From: an uncultured Caryophanales bacterium
GTDB taxonomy: Bacteria; Bacillota_I; Bacilli_A; RF39; UBA660
NCBI GenBank assembly: GCA_937897245.1
Contig: CALCBO010000165.1
Location: forward strand, 1-5,116
Direction: 5' to 3'
DNA length: 5,116 nucleotides
The translations under genes were made by a program, and so were the position numbers. Below, piece by piece: positions 1 to 5,116 of this stretch. The stretch's first letter is position 1. Each line of letters opens with the position of its first letter. The notes beneath the pieces are model-generated. The model had not been told where the DNA came from. It worked only from the letters and a program-made list of their open reading frames with translations, and did not search any database.

Positions 1-254
1 TCTTTGCCACTTGTTACAGTATATTTTGTGGCATCAGTTGTATCTACTGTTTGTTCTAGATCTCTATCAGTAAACATATCTGATGTACTATAGGTATCAT
101 TTGTAACCGAAGTAGAGTTTGTTGAATTGTTTTTTTCACTATAATTTGAGTTGTTTGTATTATTAGAACTATTATCTTTTATGAAATATCCAATTAAACA
201 AGCAAGAACAATCACTAAAACTACTACTAAAATAATATATTTCTTATTTTTCAT
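1..254 (-). CDS. Second Cthe_2159-type carbohydrate-binding protein, N-terminal part only (cut by window edge)
   Basis: An open frame runs from ATG at 254-252 off the left edge, giving 84 complete codons. Residues 5-25 form one hydrophobic segment after a short Lys/Asn-rich start, so the protein is probably anchored in the membrane with the rest outside. Residues 28-59 are a low-complexity Asn/Ser/Thr linker. Residues 59-82 contain FTDRDLEQT and KYTVTS, which match FSSRDLKQT and SYTVKS in the gene just upstream (269-1390). The two are therefore tandem paralogues, and the missing part is expected to be a DUF4353/Cthe_2159 beta-helix. The gap to the upstream stop is 14 bases. A second in-frame ATG lies at 260-258 but is too close to the AAGGA ribosome site; 254 is preferred because it is 8 bases away and aligns with the paralogue's start. 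The family call rests on the paralogy, since the domain itself is outside the window. Confidence 0.8.
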   Translation of the reverse strand, partial: MKNKKYIILVVVLVIVLACLIGYFIKDNSSNNTNNSNYSEKNNSTNSTSVTNDTYSTSDMFTDRDLEQTVDTTDATKYTVTSGK

Positions 255-260
255 TATCAT

Positions 261-268
261 CTTCCTTT
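261..268 (-). promoter_or_regulatory. Ribosome binding site of the second beta-helix gene
   Basis: AAAGGAAG on the minus strand directly follows the TAG stop of the upstream gene. It sits 6-8 bases before ATG 254-252 and touches the alternative ATG at 260-258, which favours 254 as the start. Confidence 0.6.
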
Positions 269-1390
269 CTATTTTGTTGAAGCAGGTATTTCACTTACTT
301 CATTACCATTGATTATTATTTTTCCTCCATTTAATGTAGCTTCTCCTACATAATCGAATGGTAAACTAGCTGTTATATCAATTGTTCCTCCATTGATAGT
401 TATATCGCCGTTTGAATCAATCGCATCAGTATCTCCTTCATCAACTTTGATTGTGAGAGTTCCATTATTCATTTCAAATAAAGCATTGTATGATTCACTT
501 TTATTTGCCGCATTGATTCCATCATAAGTTGCATCTATATTAATGTTACCACCATTGATTTGAATGTAAGTTCCCTCAATTCCTTCTCCTGCTATAATAT
601 TAATTTCTCCAGCATTTACTTGAACGACTGATACAGCATGTATTCCATCATCAACTACATCAATATTAATTATTCCACCACCAATATAGACATATCCAAG
701 TTTATCATCATCGCTATTTTCTGTATGTATTCCATCATCGTCAGATTTGATGTTTACTTCTCCATCAGACATTGCAAATGAATCATTAGCTTGAAGTCCT
801 TTTGATGTTGCAGTTATATTATAGGTTCCTCCAGTTACTTTTAAATCATCTTTTGAAACAACTCCATTATCAGTTGAATTAATTGTTAGAGATGCAGTTC
901 CATTTAAAGTTATATCTGATCTAGAGAATATTACACCATCAGTTTTAGTACTACCATCCTTTATAAATGCATCAGTTACGGAAAGTGTACTATCATCAGA
1001 TGTAGTTATAAATACTTTATCGCCTGATTTAACATATATACATGGGAAATTCGTGTTAGTAATACTTACACCATTTAAAACAATTTGAACTTTATCGTTG
1101 CTTGTTGCTTCTACATAAATTGTTGAGTTAGTTGCTGTTCCGCTTATTACATAAACTCCCTCTGTAGTAATTGTAATATTCTCATCCGATTTAACTGTAT
1201 AACTAACTGAACTTGAAGTGTCAGATGTTTGTTTTAAATCTCTTGATGAAAATAATTCTGATTCATTATATATTCCAGTTATTTTATTATTATCTTTTAC
1301 TATTTCTTCTTTTTTAGTTAATAAGTAAACTCCTATACAAAGTATTATACCTAAAACTACTGCAAATATTATTATTCCCTTATTTTTTAT
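269..1390 (-). CDS. Membrane-anchored Cthe_2159-type (DUF4353) beta-helix carbohydrate-binding protein with apparent ATA start
   Basis: The frame is open from ATA (1390-1388) to TAG (271-269), giving 373 residues; the first in-frame ATG is only at residue 207 (772), in the middle of the domain. Residues about 5-24 are a single membrane segment, followed by a short charged linker. Residues about 60-365 are Thr/Ser/Asp/Gly-rich short beta strands typical of the Cthe_2159 family: LNGVSI near 105, an IYVKSGDKV strand near 118, then repeated coils carrying DDDGIH (217-222), DDGIH (247-251), GEGIEG (268-273), YDGINA (289-294) and DTDAIDSNG (320-328), each followed by a strand such as ITINGGTI. The family is a right-handed parallel beta-helix; Cthe_2159 itself binds acidic and cellulosic polysaccharides and calcium, and the Asp-rich turns here fit calcium binding. 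The exact ligand is unknown. The gene follows the CotH-like gene by 17 bases and precedes a paralogue by 14. Family confidence is high; the start is unusual and could reflect a substitution or sequence error. Confidence 0.85.
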   Translation of the reverse strand: MKNKGIIIFAVVLGIILCIGVYLLTKKEEIVKDNNKITGIYNESELFSSRDLKQTSDTSSSVSYTVKSDENITITTEGVYVISGTATNSTIYVEATSNDKVQIVLNGVSITNTNFPCIYVKSGDKVFITTSDDSTLSVTDAFIKDGSTKTDGVIFSRSDITLNGTASLTINSTDNGVVSKDDLKVTGGTYNITATSKGLQANDSFAMSDGEVNIKSDDDGIHTENSDDDKLGYVYIGGGIINIDVVDDGIHAVSVVQVNAGEINIIAGEGIEGTYIQINGGNINIDATYDGINAANKSESYNALFEMNNGTLTIKVDEGDTDAIDSNGDITINGGTIDITASLPFDYVGEATLNGGKIIINGNEVSEIPASTK

Positions 1391-1398
1391 GATAATTA

Positions 1399-1405
1399 CC
1401 TCCTT
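1399..1405 (-). promoter_or_regulatory. Strong ribosome binding site in front of an ATA codon
   Basis: AAGGAGG on the minus strand lies just after the TAG stop (1410-1408) of the CotH-like gene. It is 8 bases before ATA at 1390 and 5 before ATC at 1393, both in frame with the beta-helix protein. No ATG, GTG or TTG is present at a usable distance. The site argues that translation really is meant to begin here rather than at ATG 772. Confidence 0.8.
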
Positions 1406-1407
1406 CT

Positions 1408-2178
1408 CTATTTTAAAACTTCAATTTTATATAATCCCATATATGTATTATCTATAAATAATTCTATTATATGATTATCTTCATATCTTATGTTATTGCT
1501 ATCTTCTAATGTATTAATCTTAGTTAATATGTATCTACTACTTGGTTCCATTCCCATAATTGATATAACATTATCTCTAACATTTTTTCCTGGTGAAAGA
1601 AGTTCTAAATGTAACATATAATTATCATTTCTTTCCACATTCATTCTTCCATCTGATCTTGTAATTCTGTTATTAGTGTCTTTTAAATTATCAAATAAAT
1701 ATATGTTAATAGGAATATTGTTTTTTCTATTTTCTTTATTCATTTTGTAGTTGATACTTAAGGTTGAAAAATTCGTACATATCAATGAATATATGTGATA
1801 TGACTTATCATTATAAATCATTATTTTAAACTCATAATTTCCAATTTTTTCTTTACTTAATTCATCTTTTAAGATAGCTATTTTTGTATTATTATTTGAT
1901 TTATATTTAATACTTGGATTATATGGATTATTACTATCACTTATAATTGAATAATATATTGTACTCCTACTTTCATCGATTATTAATTCATATTCATTAA
2001 AATTAATATGATCTATTTTTAAATTTAAATCTTCATTGCTATTATTTACAATACTATCCCATTTATCTTTACTTATACTAAGACTATTATAATTTTCTGT
2101 TTTAAATATTATAAGCAAAGCTATTAATATTATTGAAGTAAAAGTACATATAATTATTAATATTTTATTCTTATTCAT
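1408..2178 (-). CDS. N-anchored extracellular protein resembling a shortened CotH-type protein
   Basis: A 256-residue protein with Lys/Asn-rich start, one membrane segment at about 6-25 and a hydrophilic, Asn/Asp-rich remainder predicted outside the cell. Residues about 58-145 (ELIIDES, IYYSIISDSNNPYNP, YHIYSLICTNFSTLSI) resemble the N-terminal domain found before CotH cores in related clusters. The C-terminal part keeps isolated CotH-like pieces: SDGRMNV (175-181), SIMGMEPSSRYIL (206-218) and a last strand IIELFIDNTYMGLY (237-250) like the CotH pattern VELFxNGEYxGLY. The segment normally lying between the last two pieces and everything after GLY is missing, so kinase activity as in spore coat CotH is unlikely. 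ATG follows the DUF4956 stop by one base and has no ribosome site at a normal distance, suggesting translational coupling. The CotH link is from remembered family patterns and is moderate; the gene itself is secure. Confidence 0.75.
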   Translation of the reverse strand: MNKNKILIIICTFTSIILIALLIIFKTENYNSLSISKDKWDSIVNNSNEDLNLKIDHINFNEYELIIDESRSTIYYSIISDSNNPYNPSIKYKSNNNTKIAILKDELSKEKIGNYEFKIMIYNDKSYHIYSLICTNFSTLSINYKMNKENRKNNIPINIYLFDNLKDTNNRITRSDGRMNVERNDNYMLHLELLSPGKNVRDNVISIMGMEPSSRYILTKINTLEDSNNIRYEDNHIIELFIDNTYMGLYKIEVLK

Positions 2179-2179
2179 C

Positions 2180-2842
2180 CTATACTATATCATCTGCATC
2201 GTATTCAATGATTGAATACTTGTCAATTGCTTTATTTTTGGATAGTATCTTATTTAATTCTTTAATATCTTTATATAAAAATTCAATTACATAATCATAT
2301 CCCTTTGAAGTATAATTCCTAGATTTTATTTTATAATTTACCTTTTTCTCATTAAGTATTTTTTCAAGTTCACTTTCAAAGTCTTCTCTAGAATGTAGTA
2401 TTAATACATATGGCTTTCTTCCAAAATTAACATGATCAAGTATTATTAATAATATTGTAACAAATACACTAGTTATTACTCCAACAACATATAACTGACA
2501 TCCACATACAATTCCAACAAATACACTCCATAAAAGATATACCATATCAACAGGATCTTTAACTGCTGTTCTAAATCTTATGATAGCAAGAGCTCCAATC
2601 GTACCGAGTGTTATAACTATGTTTGATTGTAAACATAATATTATCATTGAAATAAAGAATGGTAATACCGCTACTGAAATGTTAAAAGATTTATTATAAA
2701 AGGACCTATGTGATATAAATCTATATACGATAAACTCGTAAACTGATAATACTAATGTCATTATCAGCACTGCAACTATTACTGATGTTGTAATAGCATT
2801 ACTTGAAAATGAATTTGTTATATTTTCTATTATATTTTGCAT
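2180..2842 (-). CDS. DUF4956 family membrane protein, VTC partner
   Basis: A 220-residue protein. Hydrophobic segments lie at about 17-40, 51-85 (probably two helices) and 102-136, followed by a soluble C-terminal domain of mixed alpha/beta character (about 143-220) that should be cytoplasmic. The signature GALAIIRFRTAVKDPVDMVY (83-102), continuing into a WSVFVGIVCG stretch, is diagnostic of DUF4956, where the Arg/Lys/Asp-bearing loop after a membrane helix is the most conserved part. The biochemical function is unknown; genes of this family commonly sit beside VTC-domain genes, as here, which suggests that the two proteins work together at the membrane. AGGAG at 2855-2851 overlaps the VTC stop codon TAG (2856-2854) and lies 8 bases before ATG 2842-2840. 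The stop TAG (2182-2180) is one base from the next ATG. Confidence 0.93.
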   Translation of the reverse strand: MQNIIENITNSFSSNAITTSVIVAVLIMTLVLSVYEFIVYRFISHRSFYNKSFNISVAVLPFFISMIILCLQSNIVITLGTIGALAIIRFRTAVKDPVDMVYLLWSVFVGIVCGCQLYVVGVITSVFVTILLIILDHVNFGRKPYVLILHSREDFESELEKILNEKKVNYKIKSRNYTSKGYDYVIEFLYKDIKELNKILSKNKAIDKYSIIEYDADDIV

Positions 2843-2853
2843 TTTTTATTCTC

Positions 2854-3561
2854 CTATCTCATATATGAATCAACTATTTTTCTTCCAAAATAATACTTTG
2901 AAAAAGATGTTTGATTCATACTATTTAATTCTAATATATTTTTTATGTATGATGGCAAGATATGATCAAATTTAACCTCTAATAAATTCATATTACTTGG
3001 CATTATATAGAATTTTCTATAATCATTATCCAAAAATTTATCTAATTCATACGATGCCGAAATTTTTATATCAAATGTAACTCTAACATTAGATATTTCT
3101 TCAACATAAGCAATTCTTTCATAATCAATGATTATCTCTGGATGATAACCATTTTTCATCATATCAACTGCTAACTCTTTTATTAATTTTTTTCTTGTCT
3201 CATAAACTAATTCTTCAATATTTCCAGATACAATCAAGTTATATTCATCTAATGTTAGCTTACAAGCTTTTTTTCTACCACCTGCATCTAATTTTTCTTT
3301 TTTTTCTAATTTTATGTAGGTTAAATCATCTCCATAATATCTAATTCTCCATTTATATTTGATACCGAGTCCTGCTAGATTTCCATATAAACTATCATTT
3401 CTATAATTATCGAAATATAATGAATGAATTAAATAGCTACCACATGATGGTGTATGTGGATCTAGTTCTAAAATCTTAGATACTCTTTCTTTCATAGAAC
3501 TAAGTTCTTGATTTCTTAATAAGTATTTCCACTCGCTACGATATTTACTTATTTTAATCAC
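2854..3561 (-). CDS. VTC-domain protein (polyphosphate polymerase-like)
   Basis: About 235 residues, the length of a stand-alone bacterial VTC domain; no SPX or membrane part is present. Yeast Vtc4, the family model, builds polyphosphate from ATP in a tunnel lined with basic residues. Numbered from GTG as 1, matching pieces are KYRSEWKYL (6-14), SLYFDN (47-52), KYKWRIRYYG (68-77), IKLEKKEK (83-90), GRKKACKLT (95-103), IIIDYERIAYV (143-153), LLEVKFD (193-199; the Glu is a likely metal ligand) and SKYYFGRK (221-228). The tunnel-type Arg, Lys and Glu residues are therefore present and the protein looks catalytically competent; polyphosphate as product is inference. It stands 11 bases ahead of DUF4956. 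There is no ATG start: in-frame choices are TTG 3564, GTG 3561, ATT 3558 and ATA 3552. GTG is given as the nearest canonical codon, though its spacing to AAAGGA is short. Confidence 0.92.
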   Translation of the reverse strand: MIKISKYRSEWKYLLRNQELSSMKERVSKILELDPHTPSCGSYLIHSLYFDNYRNDSLYGNLAGLGIKYKWRIRYYGDDLTYIKLEKKEKLDAGGRKKACKLTLDEYNLIVSGNIEELVYETRKKLIKELAVDMMKNGYHPEIIIDYERIAYVEEISNVRVTFDIKISASYELDKFLDNDYRKFYIMPSNMNLLEVKFDHILPSYIKNILELNSMNQTSFSKYYFGRKIVDSYMR

Positions 3562-3570
3562 CAATCCTTT
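3557..3570 (-). promoter_or_regulatory. Composite ribosome binding site of the VTC gene; start unresolved
   Basis: The minus strand reads AAAGGATTGGTGAT. AAAGGA (3570-3565) is 0 bases from TTG 3564, 3 from GTG 3561 and 6 from ATT 3558. The overlapping GGTGAT (3562-3557) also matches the distal half of AAAGGAGGTGAT and would place ATA 3552 at the same 8-base distance seen for the beta-helix gene. Spacing therefore favours ATT or ATA over the canonical codons. Confidence 0.4.
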
Positions 3571-3583
3571 ACTATTATTAATT

Positions 3584-3606
3584 ACAATATATTATTAAAA
3601 TATTGT
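3584..3606 (-). repeat. Small AT-only inverted repeat in the VTC leader
   Basis: ACAATAT and ATATTGT form a perfect 7-base inverted repeat around a 9-base loop, between the four-helix gene and the VTC gene. It has only one G-C pair and no T-run follows, so it is too weak for a terminator. It could be a weak leader hairpin or simply chance in AT-rich DNA. Confidence 0.25.
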
Positions 3607-3624
3607 TTTTCCTCTTTCGCTATA

Positions 3625-3652
3625 ATCATATATGTTAAAACTTAAATGAAAA
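3625..3652 (-). promoter_or_regulatory. Possible weak internal promoter ahead of the VTC gene
   Basis: On the minus strand TTTTCA (3652-3647) and TATGAT (3630-3625) are separated by 16 bases, fitting a sigma-A -35/-10 pair with 4 of 6 and 5 of 6 matches. It lies in the only sizeable gap between genes in the window (88 bases) and would drive the VTC, DUF4956, CotH-like and beta-helix genes. Such matches are common by chance in AT-rich DNA, so confidence is low. Confidence 0.25.
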
Positions 3653-4051
3653 TTAAATTATTTTAAAAGTATAATTTTTTATAATATTTATTATGTAAAG
3701 AATAATACCTGCAATAATTAATAGTACACCAACATATAGATATATCTTTAAATACATATTAGTTGTTCCATATATATCCAAAACCCCTCTTAGTATTGAT
3801 CCTACTGTCAAAGTTATTATTCCATTATTATATAAACAACTACCCATTTTACTAGGAACAATCTTTGTAAAATATATAATTATATTAATTAATAATCCGA
3901 GTATTAAAGGTATTAAAAATGCAAAAATCATATAATTTGAAATAACTCCAAAACTAAAATGTTCATATATTTGTCCAAATATTAAAATAAAAATTGTAAA
4001 AAATATATATTTGATTATAGTTCTTTTAATATCCAATATAGACAATATCAC
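3653..4051 (-). CDS. Small four-helix membrane protein of unknown function
   Basis: A 132-residue, very hydrophobic protein with four predicted membrane helices at about 12-29, 38-62, 73-92 and 98-125. The most distinctive pieces are FGQIYEHFSFGVISNYMI (25-42), with charged and aromatic residues between helices 1 and 2, and NNGIITLTVGSILRGVLDIYGT (75-96), which looks conserved rather than random because Gly, Thr, Arg and Asp interrupt helix 3. Similar short membrane proteins occur beside glycosidase/VTC clusters in gut Bacillota as far as can be recalled, but no family name or function can be assigned. The start is GTG at 4051-4049, 5 bases after AAAGGAG; TTG at 4045 is the alternative. The first 26 bases overlap the end of the phosphodiester glycosidase gene, so the two are probably translated in a coupled way. 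Confidence 0.8.
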   Translation of the reverse strand: MILSILDIKRTIIKYIFFTIFILIFGQIYEHFSFGVISNYMIFAFLIPLILGLLINIIIYFTKIVPSKMGSCLYNNGIITLTVGSILRGVLDIYGTTNMYLKIYLYVGVLLIIAGIILYIINIIKNYTFKII

Positions 4052-4907
4052 TCACACTCCTTTCAGAAGTTCCTCTACCACTAGTAGTAGGATTATTTAT
4101 AACTTTTCCATTAAAATACATTGTTGATGATCCTCCACCATCTAAATTATATGCAGTTACACATCCAAGACTTTTCATAAATTCTGCTAACTCTAGTAAT
4201 GATAAACCTTCACTATCATTACTTCTTCCATCAGACACTACGAAAATAATAGTTCCATCTTTAAGAACTCCTATTGCAGTTCTTGGATTACTTGCCATAG
4301 CTTTTCCTACTTCATCATTTTCATCTACAGATATATTTCCATTTATTATTAATCCTGGCCCGAATGATAAGATATTATAAGCACCTTTTTCTAATAGATT
4401 TTCTAAAGATATATCTGATTCATTTATTATTTCCATTGTTCCATCTTCATATATAACAAGATCTTCTTTACCACTTACTGCTATGTTTCTATAGATAACT
4501 CCATTTTTTAAAACATATCCTTTTTCTTGTGCTCCATAATAATCTCCATTTATTGCAAGTATTGCATTATTATCTTCTGCTATTGTACTTGTCTTTGCTG
4601 TAACATTTTTACCATAACTATTATTAGCTAATGCTGTTTTTAATAATCCACTATCTCCCTTAATACTTGCTACGTATATCGTTGTATCATTTTCTCTATA
4701 TGTTTTAAGTTTTATATCTAAGTTTTCATCTTTATAGGTTGTTTCTGTTATAGTTTTTTCACTATCAGATGGTTCTATTAACATTTTATTTTTAGAGCTA
4801 TTATTTGCAACTTGATATACTTCACTAAAAACAAAAGTATTTAGTAAAACAAATATTGTAAATATAGACAAAATGGATAAATAACATATATTAAATATTT
4901 TTTTCAT
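4026..4907 (-). CDS. Membrane-anchored phosphodiester glycosidase (NAGPA/DUF2233 family)
   Basis: A 293-residue protein with a Lys-containing start and hydrophobic segment at about 5-28, an uncleaved anchor or signal peptide, then a linker to about 55. The NAGPA-type domain fills about 60-293. Its characteristic pieces are AINGDYYG (118-125), SFGPGLIING (181-190), NPRTAIGVLKDG (207-218), FVVSDGRSN (222-230), a helix LLELAEFMKSLG (237-248), NLDGGGSSTMYFNG (254-267) and a final RSVSDIVYIG (283-292). All the Asp/Gly motifs of the family are present, so it should be active. Members cleave phosphodiester-linked sugars; the human enzyme uncovers mannose-6-phosphate, and bacterial ones are often called exopolysaccharide-related. 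The substrate here is probably a sugar phosphodiester in an extracellular polymer (inference). ATG 4907 is preceded by GGAGGTGA and overlaps the end of the GtrA gene by 17 bases; its own end overlaps the next gene by 26. Confidence 0.95.
   Translation of the reverse strand: MKKIFNICYLSILSIFTIFVLLNTFVFSEVYQVANNSSKNKMLIEPSDSEKTITETTYKDENLDIKLKTYRENDTTIYVASIKGDSGLLKTALANNSYGKNVTAKTSTIAEDNNAILAINGDYYGAQEKGYVLKNGVIYRNIAVSGKEDLVIYEDGTMEIINESDISLENLLEKGAYNILSFGPGLIINGNISVDENDEVGKAMASNPRTAIGVLKDGTIIFVVSDGRSNDSEGLSLLELAEFMKSLGCVTAYNLDGGGSSTMYFNGKVINNPTTSGRGTSERSVSDIVYIGY
4057..4063 (-). promoter_or_regulatory. Ribosome binding site supporting a GTG start inside the preceding gene
   Basis: AAAGGAG on the minus strand is 5 bases before GTG 4051-4049. 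It lies within the last codons of the glycosidase gene and supports the overlapping GTG start of the four-helix membrane protein. Confidence 0.65.
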
Positions 4908-5116
4908 TTACTTGCTCACCTCCAATAAATATTATTTTCTTTTGAATTAAATAACTAATGCTAAATAATAATATTTCTGTTAATATTTTGGCAATTACTT
5001 TATTTAATCCTATATAAACTAATCCATTTAATATTAATGTATTAAATACCAAGATAGTTATAGCAAGTAATATATATTTGATAGCAGATTTATCACTATT
5101 CTTGCAAAATACAATT
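4891..5116 (-). CDS. GtrA family membrane protein, C-terminal end only (cut by window edge)
   Basis: The frame is open from the right edge (first whole codon 5115-5113) to TAA at 4893-4891, giving 74 residues. Two membrane helices are visible at about 11-36 and 40-57, followed by SYLIQKKIIF (54-63), which matches the closing motif of GtrA domains (S-[FY]-L-[LIV]-Q-[RK]-...-[FV]-F), and a short hydrophilic tail. GtrA proteins are four-helix membrane proteins thought to move or present polyprenyl-phosphate-linked sugars for modification of surface polymers; many Bacillota copies are fused behind a family 2 glycosyltransferase. Whether this one is fused cannot be seen. The last 17 bases overlap the glycosidase start, so it is the first visible gene of the same operon. 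The call rests on the helix pattern and closing motif. Confidence 0.7.
   Translation of the reverse strand, partial: IVFCKNSDKSAIKYILLAITILVFNTLILNGLVYIGLNKVIAKILTEILLFSISYLIQKKIIFIGGEQVNEKNI
4916..4923 (-). promoter_or_regulatory. Ribosome binding site of the glycosidase gene, inside the GtrA coding region
   Basis: GGAGGTGA on the minus strand is a near-complete match to the 16S rRNA tail complement. Counted from GGAGG, the ATG at 4907 is 11 bases away, rather long. The site codes for Gly-Gly-Glu near the end of the GtrA protein. Confidence 0.7.

Noticed and set aside
196..210. Possible lipobox (V-L-A-C at residues 16-19) in the second beta-helix protein
   Set aside because: The hydrophobic segment continues beyond the Cys, no Gly/Ser/Asn follows, and the paralogue has no Ala/Gly/Ser before its Cys. 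A plain membrane anchor fits better.
269..772. A free-standing 167-residue protein starting at ATG 772
   Set aside because: The frame is open for 206 more codons upstream, with a membrane anchor and family motifs, and there is no ribosome site at 772. Starting there would cut the beta-helix in two.
3584..3606. The inverted repeat as a rho-independent terminator
   Set aside because: The stem is only 7 pairs with one G-C pair, and no T-run follows on the minus strand.
269..4893. UGA reassigned to Trp, because all seven visible stops are TAA or TAG
   Set aside because: The Trp codons checked are TGG and no in-frame TGA is needed to extend a gene. Seven stops are too few in an AT-rich genome.
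1..5116. Plus-strand genes, RNA genes, CRISPR arrays, insertion sequences
   Set aside because: No plus-strand frame with family features was seen. No tRNA-like or regularly spaced repeat structure and no transposase pieces were found by eye.

Overview
The window is strongly AT-rich and all recognisable genes lie on the minus strand. They are read from right (5116) to left (1) as one tightly packed run. Strong AAGGAGG-type ribosome binding sites, TAA/TAG stops and the protein families present point to a low-GC Bacillota (Firmicutes), most likely a gut or host-associated clostridial or Erysipelotrichia/Bacilli-type genome. The species cannot be named from this sequence.

In order of transcription: (1) the C-terminal end of a GtrA-type membrane domain (4891 to the right edge); (2) a membrane-anchored phosphodiester glycosidase (NAGPA/DUF2233 family), overlapping gene 1 by 17 bases; (3) a small four-helix membrane protein of unknown function, overlapping gene 2 by 26 bases; (4) after an 88-base gap with a possible weak promoter, a VTC-domain protein related to polyphosphate polymerases; (5) a DUF4956 membrane protein, the usual neighbour of such VTC proteins; (6) one base further on, an N-anchored extracellular protein that looks like a shortened CotH-type protein; (7) a 373-residue Cthe_2159-type (DUF4353) parallel beta-helix, predicted carbohydrate-binding protein; (8) the N-terminus of a second, paralogous protein of the same type, cut by the left edge. 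There is no stretch over 300 bases without a gene: 773-1390 codes for the N-terminal half of gene 7, and 1-254 is gene 8.

Together the set looks like an envelope or surface locus: lipid-linked sugar handling (GtrA), a secreted glycosidase, a VTC/DUF4956 pair acting on phosphate polymers or phosphorylated substrates at the membrane, and three anchored extracellular proteins. This joint role is inference from family and context; no substrate can be read from the sequence.

The most unusual direct observation is that gene 7 has no ATG, GTG or TTG at its expected start. A perfect AAGGAGG lies 8 bases before ATA, and the paralogue in gene 8 has ATG at the matching position. Gene 4 also lacks a well-spaced canonical start. 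The CotH-like gene appears to have lost most of the CotH catalytic core.
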